Of a stretch of DNA of 15,133 nucleotides, positions 8,609 through 15,133 are shown one piece after another. The notes beneath the pieces were generated by a model that was not told where the DNA came from, did no database searches, and worked only from the letters and a program-made list of their open reading frames with translations. This DNA comes from an uncultured beta proteobacterium (GTDB lineage: Bacteria; Pseudomonadota; Gammaproteobacteria; Burkholderiales; Burkholderiaceae). Both the position numbers and the translations under genes were made by a program. Within the stretch, counting starts at the first letter, position 1. Each line of letters starts with the position of its first letter. The stretch spans positions 1 to 15,133 of the forward strand of contig CAJAFJ010000182.1 of NCBI GenBank assembly GCA_903938955.1, in the 5' to 3' direction.

Positions 8609-9262
8609 TCAATCCCAAACCAGCAAGCGGATCGGCGTCGGGTTGTAGCCGTTGCAGGGGTTGTTGAGCTGCGGGCAGTTGGAGATGAGCACCACCACGT
8701 CCATCTCGGCCTTCAGCTCCACATACTTGCCAGCACCGGAAATGCCGTCAGCAAAACTCAGGTGTCCTTCGGGCGTGACAGGCACGTTCATGAAAAAGTT
8801 GATGTTGGGCGCGATGTCGCGTTTGCCCATGCCCAGCACGCCCGCCTCGTGGCAGTGGCACAGGGCGTGCATGAAACTGTCACGGCAGCTGTGCATGGGG
8901 CGTTTGTCCAGTGCATAGCGCACGGTATTGCTCTCGCTGGAGCAGGCGCCGCCCAGGGTGTCGTGGCGGCCACAGGTGTCGGCCACGATGTTGAGCATGA
9001 CCCGGCCCGCGTTGGAGTAGAGCCGGGAGCCCAGCCCCAGGTAGAGCTGGCCGTTGCGGGCGATGGTGTCGGCTGCGCTGTAACGCTCGGACGCGTCGGC
9101 CGCGCTGTAAAACAGCGTGTCCACCGCCTGGTTGCCTTCCACGTCCAGGATGCGCAGGGTTTGCCCGGCGCGTACCGTGGCCATCCAGGGGTCGCCTGCG
9201 AGGCAGGTTTGGTCCAGCACGGCGTGGGCCGGGTTGAGTTGGCTTTCCAGCAAATGGCTCAT
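8609..9262 (-). CDS. DUF1989 protein, carboxyguanidine deiminase subunit (urea carboxylase-associated protein)
   Basis: 217 aa from the ATG at 9262, which overlaps the previous stop by 4 bp (ATGA) and has GGAG about 8 nt upstream. The frame upstream of this ATG is only a shadow of the preceding gene. Family motifs: [20 protein letters not shown] (48-67), [20 protein letters not shown] (88-107), [15 protein letters not shown] (148-162), and [35 protein letters not shown]. It is Cys/His-rich around 100-137, with [10 protein letters not shown] and CHCHEAG, suitable for catalysis or metal binding. Older databases call this a urea carboxylase-associated protein. Later work on guanidine degradation assigned paired DUF1989 proteins (CgiA/CgiB) as a carboxyguanidine deiminase forming allophanate and ammonia. 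I cannot assign which symbol belongs to which gene. It is a paralogue of the gene just upstream; both are probably needed as a hetero-oligomer. Confidence 0.92.
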   Translation of the reverse strand: MSHLLESQLNPAHAVLDQTCLAGDPWMATVRAGQTLRILDVEGNQAVDTLFYSAADASERYSAADTIARNGQLYLGLGSRLYSNAGRVMLNIVADTCGRHDTLGGACSSESNTVRYALDKRPMHSCRDSFMHALCHCHEAGVLGMGKRDIAPNINFFMNVPVTPEGHLSFADGISGAGKYVELKAEMDVVVLISNCPQLNNPCNGYNPTPIRLLVWD

Positions 9263-9993
9263 GCTGCGACTCCACAGTAGCGTTCGGTGTTGATGAAGGC
9301 CCGGCCGTTTTGCGGGCATTGGAGGCGACAGGCGTCGTCTGGCGCCACCGGGGCTGCGCGGTAGGCGCTGAGTTGTACGTCGGCCGGGGCGTAGTCGGGG
9401 CGTGCATCCAGCGGGTGCGGTGCGCTGCTCAGCACCACTAAGGTGTCCATCTCGAAGCGCAGATCCACATAACTCCCCGTCACGCTGTGGCCCGGCACGT
9501 GGCTGAGCGCGCCGTCGGCATCGGGCACCACCTTGCTGAAGAAGTTGACGCTGGGGATCAGGTCGCGCACGCCCAGCCCCGACTTGGCCAATTCGATGAG
9601 CAAGCCGTCGCGGCCATTGCGGTGCATGGCGTTGCGGTGCGTCTGGTAGCGCTTTTCACCATACTTGGCGAGCACCATGGCGGCGTCGCTCACGCCACAC
9701 CAGGTGTCATGCCAGCCCAGGCTGTCTGCCGTGATGGAGCACAGCACGCGACCCATGTCGGATTGGCAGACAAAACCGGCGGTGAGGAAGGCGGTGTGCT
9801 GGGACTTCAGGGTGTCCGGCATGTTGTAACGCTCCAGGGGTTGTTCGGCGTTGTAGAACAACGCGGCCACATTGGCACCGCCTTGCAGGTCGGTCAGGCG
9901 CAACACGGTGCCGCGGCGCAAGCGGGCGGACCAATGGTGACCACCGGGGAGTTGTTCCTCCCATAGCAGGGAAGCGACAGGGTTGGGGCTCAT
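9259..9993 (-). CDS. DUF1989 protein, carboxyguanidine deiminase partner subunit
   Basis: 244 aa. It is the first of two adjacent DUF1989 paralogues. Matching blocks with its neighbour are [21 protein letters not shown] (41-61), [19 protein letters not shown] (82-100), [19 protein letters not shown] (143-161) and [24 protein letters not shown] (173-196). The first enzyme-like motif is HDTWCG here against HDTLGGAC in the partner, so the Cys is shifted and the two subunits may not be equally catalytic. A C-terminal tail with [20 protein letters not shown] (222-241) is absent from the partner. The ATG overlaps the ATPase stop by 4 bp and has AAAGGA 7-8 nt upstream, so translation is coupled to the transporter. 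The product belongs to the carboxyguanidine-to-allophanate step. Family assignment is sure; division of labour between the subunits is not known from sequence. Confidence 0.92.
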   Translation of the reverse strand: MSPNPVASLLWEEQLPGGHHWSARLRRGTVLRLTDLQGGANVAALFYNAEQPLERYNMPDTLKSQHTAFLTAGFVCQSDMGRVLCSITADSLGWHDTWCGVSDAAMVLAKYGEKRYQTHRNAMHRNGRDGLLIELAKSGLGVRDLIPSVNFFSKVVPDADGALSHVPGHSVTGSYVDLRFEMDTLVVLSSAPHPLDARPDYAPADVQLSAYRAAPVAPDDACRLQCPQNGRAFINTERYCGVAA

Positions 9994-10832
9994 TCGGGGT
10001 TCCTTTCTTCGGCCACTTGGGTGAGCCGTTCTAATTGGTCGAGGTCGGTTTTCATGCCCGAGGTTTCACGGATACGGTCCAGTAACTGGCGTTTGAGTCG
10101 TGTGAATTCGGGCGAAAGCTTCATGTCCTGCTCGCGTTTGGCCGGCAAGGGCACGTCATAAATCGAGTCGATGCGGCCCGGGCGTGGCGCCATCAGCACC
10201 ACGCGGTGGCCGAGGTAGATGGCCTCTTCCACATCGTGTGTGACAAACACGATGGTGGTGCGCTCCAGCCGGTGCACATGGAGAATCAGGTCGTGCATGA
10301 CCTCGCGGGTTTGCGCGTCCAGCGCACCAAAGGGCTCGTCCATCAGCAAAATGCGGGGTTTGCCCATCAGGGCCCGGGCAATCGCCACACGTTGTTGCAT
10401 GCCGCCCGACAGCTGGTTGGGGTAGGCGTCAGCCGAAGCCGTTAATCCCATCAGTCTCAACAAGGCATCGGCGCGACCGGAGGCGGCCTCGACGTCTGCG
10501 CTGCTGCGGTTCTGGGTGTGGGCGCTGAGCTGACGGCAGAAGCGGATGTTTTCCGACACACGCAACCAGGGGTACAGGCTGTAGTGCTGGAACACCATCG
10601 CGCGGTCCTGGCCCGGCCCGGTGATGGCCTGGCCTTCAACCAGCACCTCGCCCTGGCTGTGTGTTTCCAGCCCGGCCAGGGTGCGCAGCAAGGTGGACTT
10701 GCCACAACCGGAGGCCCCCACCAGGGTGATGAACTCGTTGTCGGCAATGCCCAGGTTCACGTCTTGCAGCGCGGTGGTCTGCTTCGGCTCGTCACCGAAA
10801 AACTTCCAGACGTTTTTGCATTCGATTTTCAT
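9990..10832 (-). CDS. ABC importer ATPase, Nit/Tau type (predicted guanidine import)
   Basis: 280 aa with a complete nucleotide-binding domain: Walker A GASGCGKST (39-47), Q-loop Gln82 in MVFQHYSLYPWL, signature LSGGMQQR (141-148), Walker B ILLMDE (161-166), D-loop FGALDA, and switch His199 in VTHD. FQHYSLYPWL and EPFGALDAQTR are typical of the SsuB/TauB/NrtD subgroup. A C-terminal extension of about 50 residues (from PLPAKREQD) is common in ATPases of ykkC-associated transporters. It powers the permease and binding protein encoded just upstream. The ATG comes 5 bp after the permease stop, with GGAAGG as ribosome-binding site spanning that junction. Subfamily is certain; the guanidine substrate is inferred from the riboswitches and downstream enzymes. 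Confidence 0.95.
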   Translation of the reverse strand: MKIECKNVWKFFGDEPKQTTALQDVNLGIADNEFITLVGASGCGKSTLLRTLAGLETHSQGEVLVEGQAITGPGQDRAMVFQHYSLYPWLRVSENIRFCRQLSAHTQNRSSADVEAASGRADALLRLMGLTASADAYPNQLSGGMQQRVAIARALMGKPRILLMDEPFGALDAQTREVMHDLILHVHRLERTTIVFVTHDVEEAIYLGHRVVLMAPRPGRIDSIYDVPLPAKREQDMKLSPEFTRLKRQLLDRIRETSGMKTDLDQLERLTQVAEERNPE

Positions 10833-10837
10833 GGCGC

Positions 10838-11617
10838 TTACCTTCCGTGCAGCCAGGGAAACGCCTTGCGGTGCAGCAGGCGAAACAGTTGGTCAATGGC
10901 CAGGCCGATGAAGCCAATCAGCAAGATGCCGGCAAAAATCTTGTCGGTCTGCAGAAAACGCTGGGCTTTCAGGATGGCAAAGCCCAGCCCCGAGTTGGCC
11001 GCGACCAGCTCGGCCACCACCAGGTAGGTCCAGGCCCAGCCCATGGTGACGCGCAGGGTGTCCAGCAGGGCGGGCTTGGCTGACGGCAGAATCACCTTCT
11101 CCAGCACCTCGCGGCGGGTCGCGCCCATGGTCTGCGCGGCCTCAATCTGCGCCATGGGGACGCGGCGCACATCCTCGGCCACCATCAGCACCATCTGGAA
11201 AAAAGTACCGATGAAGATGATGGCCACCTTGGCCCCTTCATCAATGCCGACCCACAGCATCACCAGCGGGATGAACGCGACAGCGGGCATGTAGCGGATG
11301 AAATCGGTCAGCGGCTCCAGCAGCGCCTGCACCGCACGCCAGCTGCCGATCAGCAGGCCCAGCGGCACGGCCAGCAGTGCCGACAGCGCCCAGCCAGCGA
11401 CGACCCGCAAGGTGCTGATGAAGGCGTCCCCCATCAGGTCGTCTTCCATCGCCCAGCTACCGATGCGGGTCACCACCGTGTCGGGGCCGGGCAGAAACAC
11501 CGGGCTCACCCCCGAGTAGGCACTGAGCAACGCCCAGCCCAGCAGGGGCACCAGCAGACCGACCAGTGCCAGCACCCCATAACTGCGACGCGAGATCGCC
11601 AGCCGTATGGACCACAT
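10838..11617 (-). CDS. ABC importer permease, Nit/Tau type (predicted guanidine import)
   Basis: 259 aa from the ATG at 11617, which has AAGGGG upstream and lies 10 bp after the binding-protein stop. The longer frame starting at 11692 would run into the binding-protein gene and is rejected. It has about six hydrophobic segments, beginning with YGVLALVGLLVPLLGWALL (13-31). The conserved EAA loop that contacts the ATPase is at 159-178, EAAQTMGATRREVLEKVILP, matching the EAA---G---------I-LP pattern. VSPVFLPGPDTVV and LGFAILKAQRFLQTDKIFAGI are typical of SsuC/TauC/NrtB permeases. It forms a homodimeric inner-membrane channel. Substrate is inferred from context only. Confidence 0.95.
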   Translation of the reverse strand: MWSIRLAISRRSYGVLALVGLLVPLLGWALLSAYSGVSPVFLPGPDTVVTRIGSWAMEDDLMGDAFISTLRVVAGWALSALLAVPLGLLIGSWRAVQALLEPLTDFIRYMPAVAFIPLVMLWVGIDEGAKVAIIFIGTFFQMVLMVAEDVRRVPMAQIEAAQTMGATRREVLEKVILPSAKPALLDTLRVTMGWAWTYLVVAELVAANSGLGFAILKAQRFLQTDKIFAGILLIGFIGLAIDQLFRLLHRKAFPWLHGR

Positions 11618-11627
11618 GCGCAGCCCC

Positions 11628-12635
11628 TTATTTGAGTGCGTCTTGCAACAAGCTGCCGTCAATGCCCTTGGCGGCCACGGGCTTGCCTTCAATCAGCTTG
11701 TGCTGGGTCAGGAAGGCGGTAATGGTAGGCGCGGTGCTGGCCAGTGACAGGGCCTGTTTGGCATCGAAGGCGAGGGTGTTGGCGGCCGCATCGAAGAACT
11801 TGGTACCGGGCAGGAACACGGCGTACTCTTCGGGCGTCATGTTGACCACCTTGGACATGATCTTGGCCGCTTCGACCGGTTGTTCACGGATGAACTTTTC
11901 GGTCTCGAACCAGGCCTTGATCATGCCGACCAGTTCTTTGCGCTTGGTCAAAATGGCCTTGTCCTGGGCGACCAACAGGTCAGGCACCAGGCCGGGCATG
12001 TCCTTGGAGGTGAACATGGACTTGCCTTTGCCACTTTTTTCAATCTGGCTGACCCAGGGATTCCACAGCACCGCCGCATCTACCTTGCCACTGATGAAGG
12101 CGGCCGCAGCGTCCCCGGCCGAGAGGTTGACGATCTTCACGTCCGACAGCTTCATACCGTTCTTGGCCAGGGCCGTGGCCAGCACAAAATGCGAGATGCT
12201 GAACTGTTCCAGCGCGACTTTTTTGCCCTTGAGCTGCGCGAAGGATGTGATCTTGGGGCTGACCATCAGCGCGTCATTGCCAGCCGAGTTGTCGTTCACC
12301 AGAATGGCTTTCAGCGGCAAGCCTTTGGCGAGGGGGCCCAGGGTGTCGGACCAGGTCTGGGAGTTGGCATCCAGCTGGCCTGAGGACAGCGCGCCAATCG
12401 AATCGGTGTAGTTGGCAAACCAGACGAGCTTGACGTCCGCGCCGTGTTTCTTGAAGAAACCTTTTTGCTCTGCCACATACCAGGCGACCCAGCCCGGCCA
12501 GTCGGACACGCCGACCTTGACTTCGGCAGCGGCCGGCATGGACACCGCCGTTGCACCGATACCAGCCAACACCAGGCAGGCACTGACAACGCTGCGCTTG
12601 AACGAACGAGAGATCGAGAAGAGAGAAGTAGACAT
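11628..12635 (-). CDS. Periplasmic substrate-binding protein, Nit/Tau (NMT1/SsuA) type, predicted guanidine binder
   Basis: 335 aa from the ATG at 12635. A GGAG lies 7 nt upstream and immediately after the terminator U-tract. The longer frame to 12782 runs through the riboswitch and is rejected. Residues 1-37 are a signal peptide, with cleavage likely after SMPAAA. VSAC at 17-20 looks like a lipobox, but only five residues separate it from the basic region, so a soluble protein is more likely. The mature protein starts VKVGVSDWPGWVAWYVAEQKGFF. Further motifs are WFANYTDSIGALSSGQLDANSQTWSDTL (76-103) and AAVLWNPW (about 214-221). The many Trp residues could make a cation-pi pocket for a guanidinium ion, which is speculation. 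It is the first gene behind the guanidine-I riboswitch. Confidence 0.93.
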   Translation of the reverse strand: MSTSLFSISRSFKRSVVSACLVLAGIGATAVSMPAAAEVKVGVSDWPGWVAWYVAEQKGFFKKHGADVKLVWFANYTDSIGALSSGQLDANSQTWSDTLGPLAKGLPLKAILVNDNSAGNDALMVSPKITSFAQLKGKKVALEQFSISHFVLATALAKNGMKLSDVKIVNLSAGDAAAAFISGKVDAAVLWNPWVSQIEKSGKGKSMFTSKDMPGLVPDLLVAQDKAILTKRKELVGMIKAWFETEKFIREQPVEAAKIMSKVVNMTPEEYAVFLPGTKFFDAAANTLAFDAKQALSLASTAPTITAFLTQHKLIEGKPVAAKGIDGSLLQDALK

Positions 12636-12646
12636 GGCGAGACTCC

Positions 12647-12711
12647 AAAAAGTGGGACAAATGCGGGAGACCACCTCGATCACGAAGTGATATCTCCCGG
12701 GCTTTTGTCCC
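12647..12711 (-). terminator. Riboswitch-controlled intrinsic terminator
   Basis: On the minus strand GGGACAAA (12704-12711) pairs perfectly with TTTGTCCC (12654-12661). Nested inside, CGGGAGA (12693-12699) pairs with TCTCCCG (12664-12670), and a small ATCAC/GTGAT hairpin (12679-12691) sits at the tip. Five U follow after AC (12647-12651). The 5' arm is itself the conserved 3' core of the guanidine-I aptamer, so aptamer folding and terminator folding exclude each other. The expected result is termination without ligand and read-through with guanidine. Confidence 0.75.
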
Positions 12712-12800
12712 GCCGTGGAGCCCGCAGTAGTAAATGCCACTGCTGGCCGGCTGCTCTCGGACCAGACATTCCTTGATGACAAAGAACCGGAACCCTAGCG
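12692..12800 (-). ncRNA. Guanidine-I riboswitch (ykkC class I)
   Basis: The minus strand carries the conserved ykkC class I blocks in order and spacing: GCTAGGGTTCCG (about 12788-12799), CTGGTCCGAGAGCAGCCGG (within 12748-12768), and ACGGCGGGACAAAAGCCCGG followed by GAGA (about 12693-12716). Between the last two is a variable hairpin, GCAGTGG/CTACTGC with a six-base loop. These are nearly identical to the published consensus. The class binds free guanidinium and normally turns genes on. It precedes the ABC binding protein, and the 3' core overlaps a terminator hairpin, giving a transcriptional switch for the whole operon. Ykkc subtypes 2a-2c (ppGpp, PRPP and others) share the scaffold, but the gene content argues for guanidine. 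Confidence 0.95.
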
Positions 12801-12846
12801 TCCATTTTGATAAGCAAACCGAGTTGGTTGCCCGCGCTTGTTCATA

Positions 12847-12863
12847 AGCACAAGCCATGCCAG
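12847..12863 (-). promoter_or_regulatory. Sigma-54 (-24/-12) promoter candidate for the guanidine operon
   Basis: The minus strand reads CTGGCATGGCTTGTGCT. Against the RpoN consensus YTGGCACGRNNNTTGCW this keeps the invariant GG and GC at correct spacing and differs at two positions. The predicted start is near 12837, about 37 nt before the riboswitch core. Nitrogen-scavenging operons are classic RpoN/NtrC targets. No better sigma-70 promoter was obvious, but such motifs can occur by chance. Confidence 0.55.
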
Positions 12864-12911
12864 GATTTTTTGGGTCTATGACGTCAAAAATCCCTACCTC
12901 GCATTTTTGAG

Positions 12912-12928
12912 TGCACTATTTTGGTGTT
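12912..12928. promoter_or_regulatory. NtrC-binding site candidate
   Basis: TGCACTATTTTGGTGTT on the plus strand matches the NtrC consensus TGCACYNNNNTGGTGCA except for the last two bases. Its centre is about 83 bp upstream of the predicted sigma-54 start, a workable enhancer position, though somewhat closer than usual. Confidence 0.4.
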
Positions 12929-12954
12929 TTATGCCTGAATTTGGCTCGATTGGA

Positions 12955-12971
12955 TGCGCCATTTCGGTCGC
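12955..12971. promoter_or_regulatory. Second, weak NtrC-site candidate
   Basis: TGCGCCATTTCGGTCGC keeps only part of the NtrC consensus (TGCxCY and GGT). Its centre is 43 bp, about four helical turns, from the better site, the kind of same-face spacing seen in NtrC enhancers. Taken alone it would not be credible. Confidence 0.2.
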
Positions 12972-12989
12972 CATACAGGCCCGCCAAAA

Positions 12990-14249
12990 TCAGAGCAGGC
13001 GAAACGCCAGCACCGCCACCAAGGTTGGCGGTAGCGCCGCGATCAGCAGGCCCAGCGGGTGGATGACGCCATCGGCAAATTTCTCTTTCAGAATCGAGGC
13101 CCCCGCTGGATTGGGGGCGTTGGCGATGAATGTCAGTCCGCCCCCTGTCACCGCGCCGGCTACCAGCGCAGTCTTGAAGTCCAGGCTCAAGCCCTCCACC
13201 AAAGAACCCAGGTAGGTCAGTGCTGCGTTGTCCGTGATGGCGGTCAATGCCGTGGCGCCAAAGAAAACCGCATCGGCATCCATGCCCAGCAAAATGGGTT
13301 GCAGCCACCACTGCTGCAGCCCGCCCAGCACCACCAGACCGGCCAGGAAGAAGGCCACCAGCAAGGCCTCGCGCAGGATGAGCGGGTTTTGGTGCCTTTG
13401 GTAGGCCGACGAGATTCCGAGGAAGAACAGGAACAGGCCCATGAACACGGCCGGGTGATGGGCAAAGACCACCACGGTGGCCAGGAAAGCCAGGTGCACC
13501 ACCACCATCGACCAGGGCACCGGCGCTTGCTCGGTGGCTTGTGTTTCGGCCATGTGGTCCAACTCGCCTTTGAACAGCCACATGGCAGCGCTCGCGTTGA
13601 CCAGGACCGCAATGGCTGCTTTCCAGCCAAAAGTGGTCATCATGAACCAGGTATCCCAGTTCCACTTGGCCGCCACCATCAATACCGGCGGCGCGGCAAA
13701 GGGCGTCAAGGTGCCGCCAATGGAGATGTTGACGAACAGGACGCCGATGGTGGCGTACTTGAGCTTGGCGGAGACCTCACGGGAAAACAGGGTGTCACGC
13801 AACATCAGGGCCGCCAGGGTCATGGCGGCAGGCTCGGTAATGAACGAGCCCAGCAAGGGCACCAACGCCAGCACCAGAAAATACCGCGCCATGCCTAGCG
13901 GGAGCGGCATGTATTTGGCCAGGAACCGGACGCCAGCCCCGGCAATCTGCAACACAGGCCGGGTGGCCGCAATGACCATGATGACAAAGACAAACATGGG
14001 CTCGGTGAAGTTGCGCGATTCCAGGTAGGCCGTGGCCGCCTGGGTGCCGCTGATGCCAAACATGAACAGCATCAACACCATGGCCCAGAAGCCAAAGACC
14101 ACCTCCACCTCTGCCAGCAAGTGCCAGATGCCGGCATGCCGAGAGTCGGTGTGGGCCAGGTTTTCGAAGAATTTCGTCGAGAAGGTGTGGATGACGGCAA
14201 GCCCGAATAGGGCGGCGCCAATGAGTTGAATGAGTGTTGGAGCGTTCAT
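12990..14249 (-). CDS. Putative Na+/H+ antiporter, integral membrane protein
   Basis: 419 aa, about ten or eleven membrane segments. Two related halves can be seen: GSFITEPAAMTLAALML (134-150) with NISIGGTLTPFAAPPVLMVA (174-193), and TAITDNAALTYLGSLVEG (336-353) with GGGLTFIANAPNPAG (369-383). Each half has an acidic, small-residue helix followed by a Gly/Pro-rich re-entrant-type loop, as in the ion-transporter superfamily (NhaD/ArsB-like). The closest annotation is the putative Na+/H+ antiporter family of proteobacteria. The acidic Glu139 and Asp340 are the likely ion-coupling residues (inference). A polar loop around 229-246 separates the halves. It lies 62 bp after the DUF389 gene on the same strand and before the guanidine operon. 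No functional link to guanidine is evident, and no strong terminator follows it. Confidence 0.85.
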   Translation of the reverse strand: MNAPTLIQLIGAALFGLAVIHTFSTKFFENLAHTDSRHAGIWHLLAEVEVVFGFWAMVLMLFMFGISGTQAATAYLESRNFTEPMFVFVIMVIAATRPVLQIAGAGVRFLAKYMPLPLGMARYFLVLALVPLLGSFITEPAAMTLAALMLRDTLFSREVSAKLKYATIGVLFVNISIGGTLTPFAAPPVLMVAAKWNWDTWFMMTTFGWKAAIAVLVNASAAMWLFKGELDHMAETQATEQAPVPWSMVVVHLAFLATVVVFAHHPAVFMGLFLFFLGISSAYQRHQNPLILREALLVAFFLAGLVVLGGLQQWWLQPILLGMDADAVFFGATALTAITDNAALTYLGSLVEGLSLDFKTALVAGAVTGGGLTFIANAPNPAGASILKEKFADGVIHPLGLLIAALPPTLVAVLAFRLL

Positions 14250-14311
14250 GGTGATGGTTTTTTGTCAGCGCGTGATCAAACGAGTGCTGTTGCCTGCCAG
14301 CGATGCACAGC

Positions 14312-15133
14312 TCATTCTTTGATCACTTCAACGATCAGCCTGACGGATTCGGTTTTTAAACGAATCCCGGCCCAGCGTTTGATTTTTAACTGATCGGTAC
14401 GGTTCAATGGTTTTGAGGAGCGCAGCGTCAGCACGACGGTGTTTTTGTCGCCCCAGCCTGTTTTGGCACTCCATTGGGGCGCCTCTTGCAGTACGACGTT
14501 CCAGACCTGGGGGTAGAGCGTGTGCAACTCAGCCGGGATGCCCGCGAGCCGCTGCTGCATCTCCTTCAATGACGTTATCTCGGTTTGCAACTGGGCAACC
14601 GTTTTATCTTTCTTCTCAATCTCCAGTCGGCTGTCCTTGTAGAGATCGCCAAGCAGATCGCTTTTCAGCGCCACCACATCCAGCCGCTGCTCGCCGGTTT
14701 GGAAAACTTTCAATTCTGATTGAGGCAATCCGGCAGCGGGCAAGCTGCTGGCCACCGCCACCAGTGCGCTTTCGGACAAGACATCACCCACCAGGGTGAC
14801 CTCGATGCGCCGGGTCTTGGGGTCAATGTGGGTGGCCACCACATGCGACTGTTTGAGTTCCAGCTTTTCCTGGACAAACTGCGTCGCCCGCGATCTGAAA
14901 ATTTCTTCGCCCACCAGTTGGTACGCCAGATAAACACTGGGTAGAACCGTTAATACGCCGACCATCCCAAGGTACAGATGTGCACGCGTCGCCGCACGCT
15001 CGTTCACAAATTGTTTTTGTGGGACATGGTAGGCACGGATAACCAGCGCTGCTGACAAGGCAATGAACACGCTGTTGATCGTGAACAAGTAGAACGCCCC
15101 GAAGAAAAAGGGCCAATTGCCCGTTGCCAGCCC
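14312..15133 (-). CDS. DUF389 family membrane protein, C-terminal part only
   Basis: Partial: 273 residues are visible and the frame is open to the window edge; the TTG at 15088 is internal, not a start. The visible part begins GLATGNWPFFFGAFYLFTIN (1-20), a hydrophobic segment typical of DUF389/TIGR00341 proteins, and continues with a second membrane helix (LYLGMVGVLTVLPSVYLAYQL). The rest is soluble: an alpha/beta region (IEVTLVGDVLSESALVAVAS), a charged coiled-coil-like stretch (LEIEKKDKTVAQLQTEITSL), and an alpha/beta end (KNTVVLTLRSSKPLNRTDQL) reaching EVIKE. The function of this family is unknown. Family assignment rests mainly on the membrane segment and is moderately sure. Confidence 0.65.
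   Translation of the reverse strand, partial: GLATGNWPFFFGAFYLFTINSVFIALSAALVIRAYHVPQKQFVNERAATRAHLYLGMVGVLTVLPSVYLAYQLVGEEIFRSRATQFVQEKLELKQSHVVATHIDPKTRRIEVTLVGDVLSESALVAVASSLPAAGLPQSELKVFQTGEQRLDVVALKSDLLGDLYKDSRLEIEKKDKTVAQLQTEITSLKEMQQRLAGIPAELHTLYPQVWNVVLQEAPQWSAKTGWGDKNTVVLTLRSSKPLNRTDQLKIKRWAGIRLKTESVRLIVEVIKE

Noticed and set aside
12576..12587. Lipobox-like VSAC in the binding-protein signal peptide
   Set aside because: Only five residues separate it from the basic segment, and the hydrophobic stretch continues to an AAA cleavage site, so a soluble periplasmic protein is more likely.
12636..12782. N-terminal extension of the binding protein to 12782
   Set aside because: It would translate the riboswitch and terminator; the ATG at 12635 has a proper GGAG and begins a normal signal peptide.
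1..15133. CRISPR arrays, tRNA/rRNA genes, insertion sequences, phage or integrase genes
   Set aside because: Looked for on both strands; no repeat-spacer pattern, terminal inverted repeats, transposase motifs or recognisable structural RNA beyond the two riboswitches.

Overview
The window looks like chromosomal DNA of a GC-rich beta-proteobacterium, most likely Burkholderiales and possibly Comamonadaceae. This rests on codon use, a porin with a C-terminal Phe, a Tau/Nit-type ABC importer and the overall gene style; no rRNA or other taxonomic marker is present, so the placement is inference. Every gene I can support lies on the minus strand. The long plus-strand open frames are GC-rich shadows.

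Right edge (15133 to 12990): the C-terminal part of a DUF389-type membrane protein, then a putative Na+/H+ antiporter.

Core (about 12970 to 3077): a complete guanidine-assimilation operon. In order of transcription it holds candidate NtrC sites, a sigma-54-like -24/-12 promoter, a guanidine-I (ykkC class I) riboswitch with an overlapping intrinsic terminator, the periplasmic binding protein, permease and ATPase of a Nit/Tau-type ABC importer, two paralogous DUF1989 proteins (formerly 'urea carboxylase-associated', now carboxyguanidine deiminase subunits), a second riboswitch that matches guanidine-II (mini-ykkC), a biotin-dependent urea/guanidine carboxylase of 1203 aa, and allophanate hydrolase. 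Several junctions are 4-bp ATGA overlaps, which suggests translational coupling. The expected chemistry is: guanidine is imported, carboxylated with ATP and bicarbonate, deiminated to allophanate, and hydrolysed to CO2 and ammonia, giving three ammonia per guanidine. Two structurally unrelated guanidine aptamers in one transcription unit, under an apparent nitrogen-control promoter, are the highlight of the window.

Left part (3076 to 1): a PaiB-type FMN-binding protein, a short coding-like remnant, then a separate unit of a porin, a small PstS-like secreted protein, and the start of a membrane sensor protein cut by the window edge. In that last gene a sensor-type N-terminus appears to run directly into a degenerate receiver-like segment, which suggests an internal deletion or unusual fusion.

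No tRNA, rRNA, CRISPR array, insertion sequence or integrase was seen.
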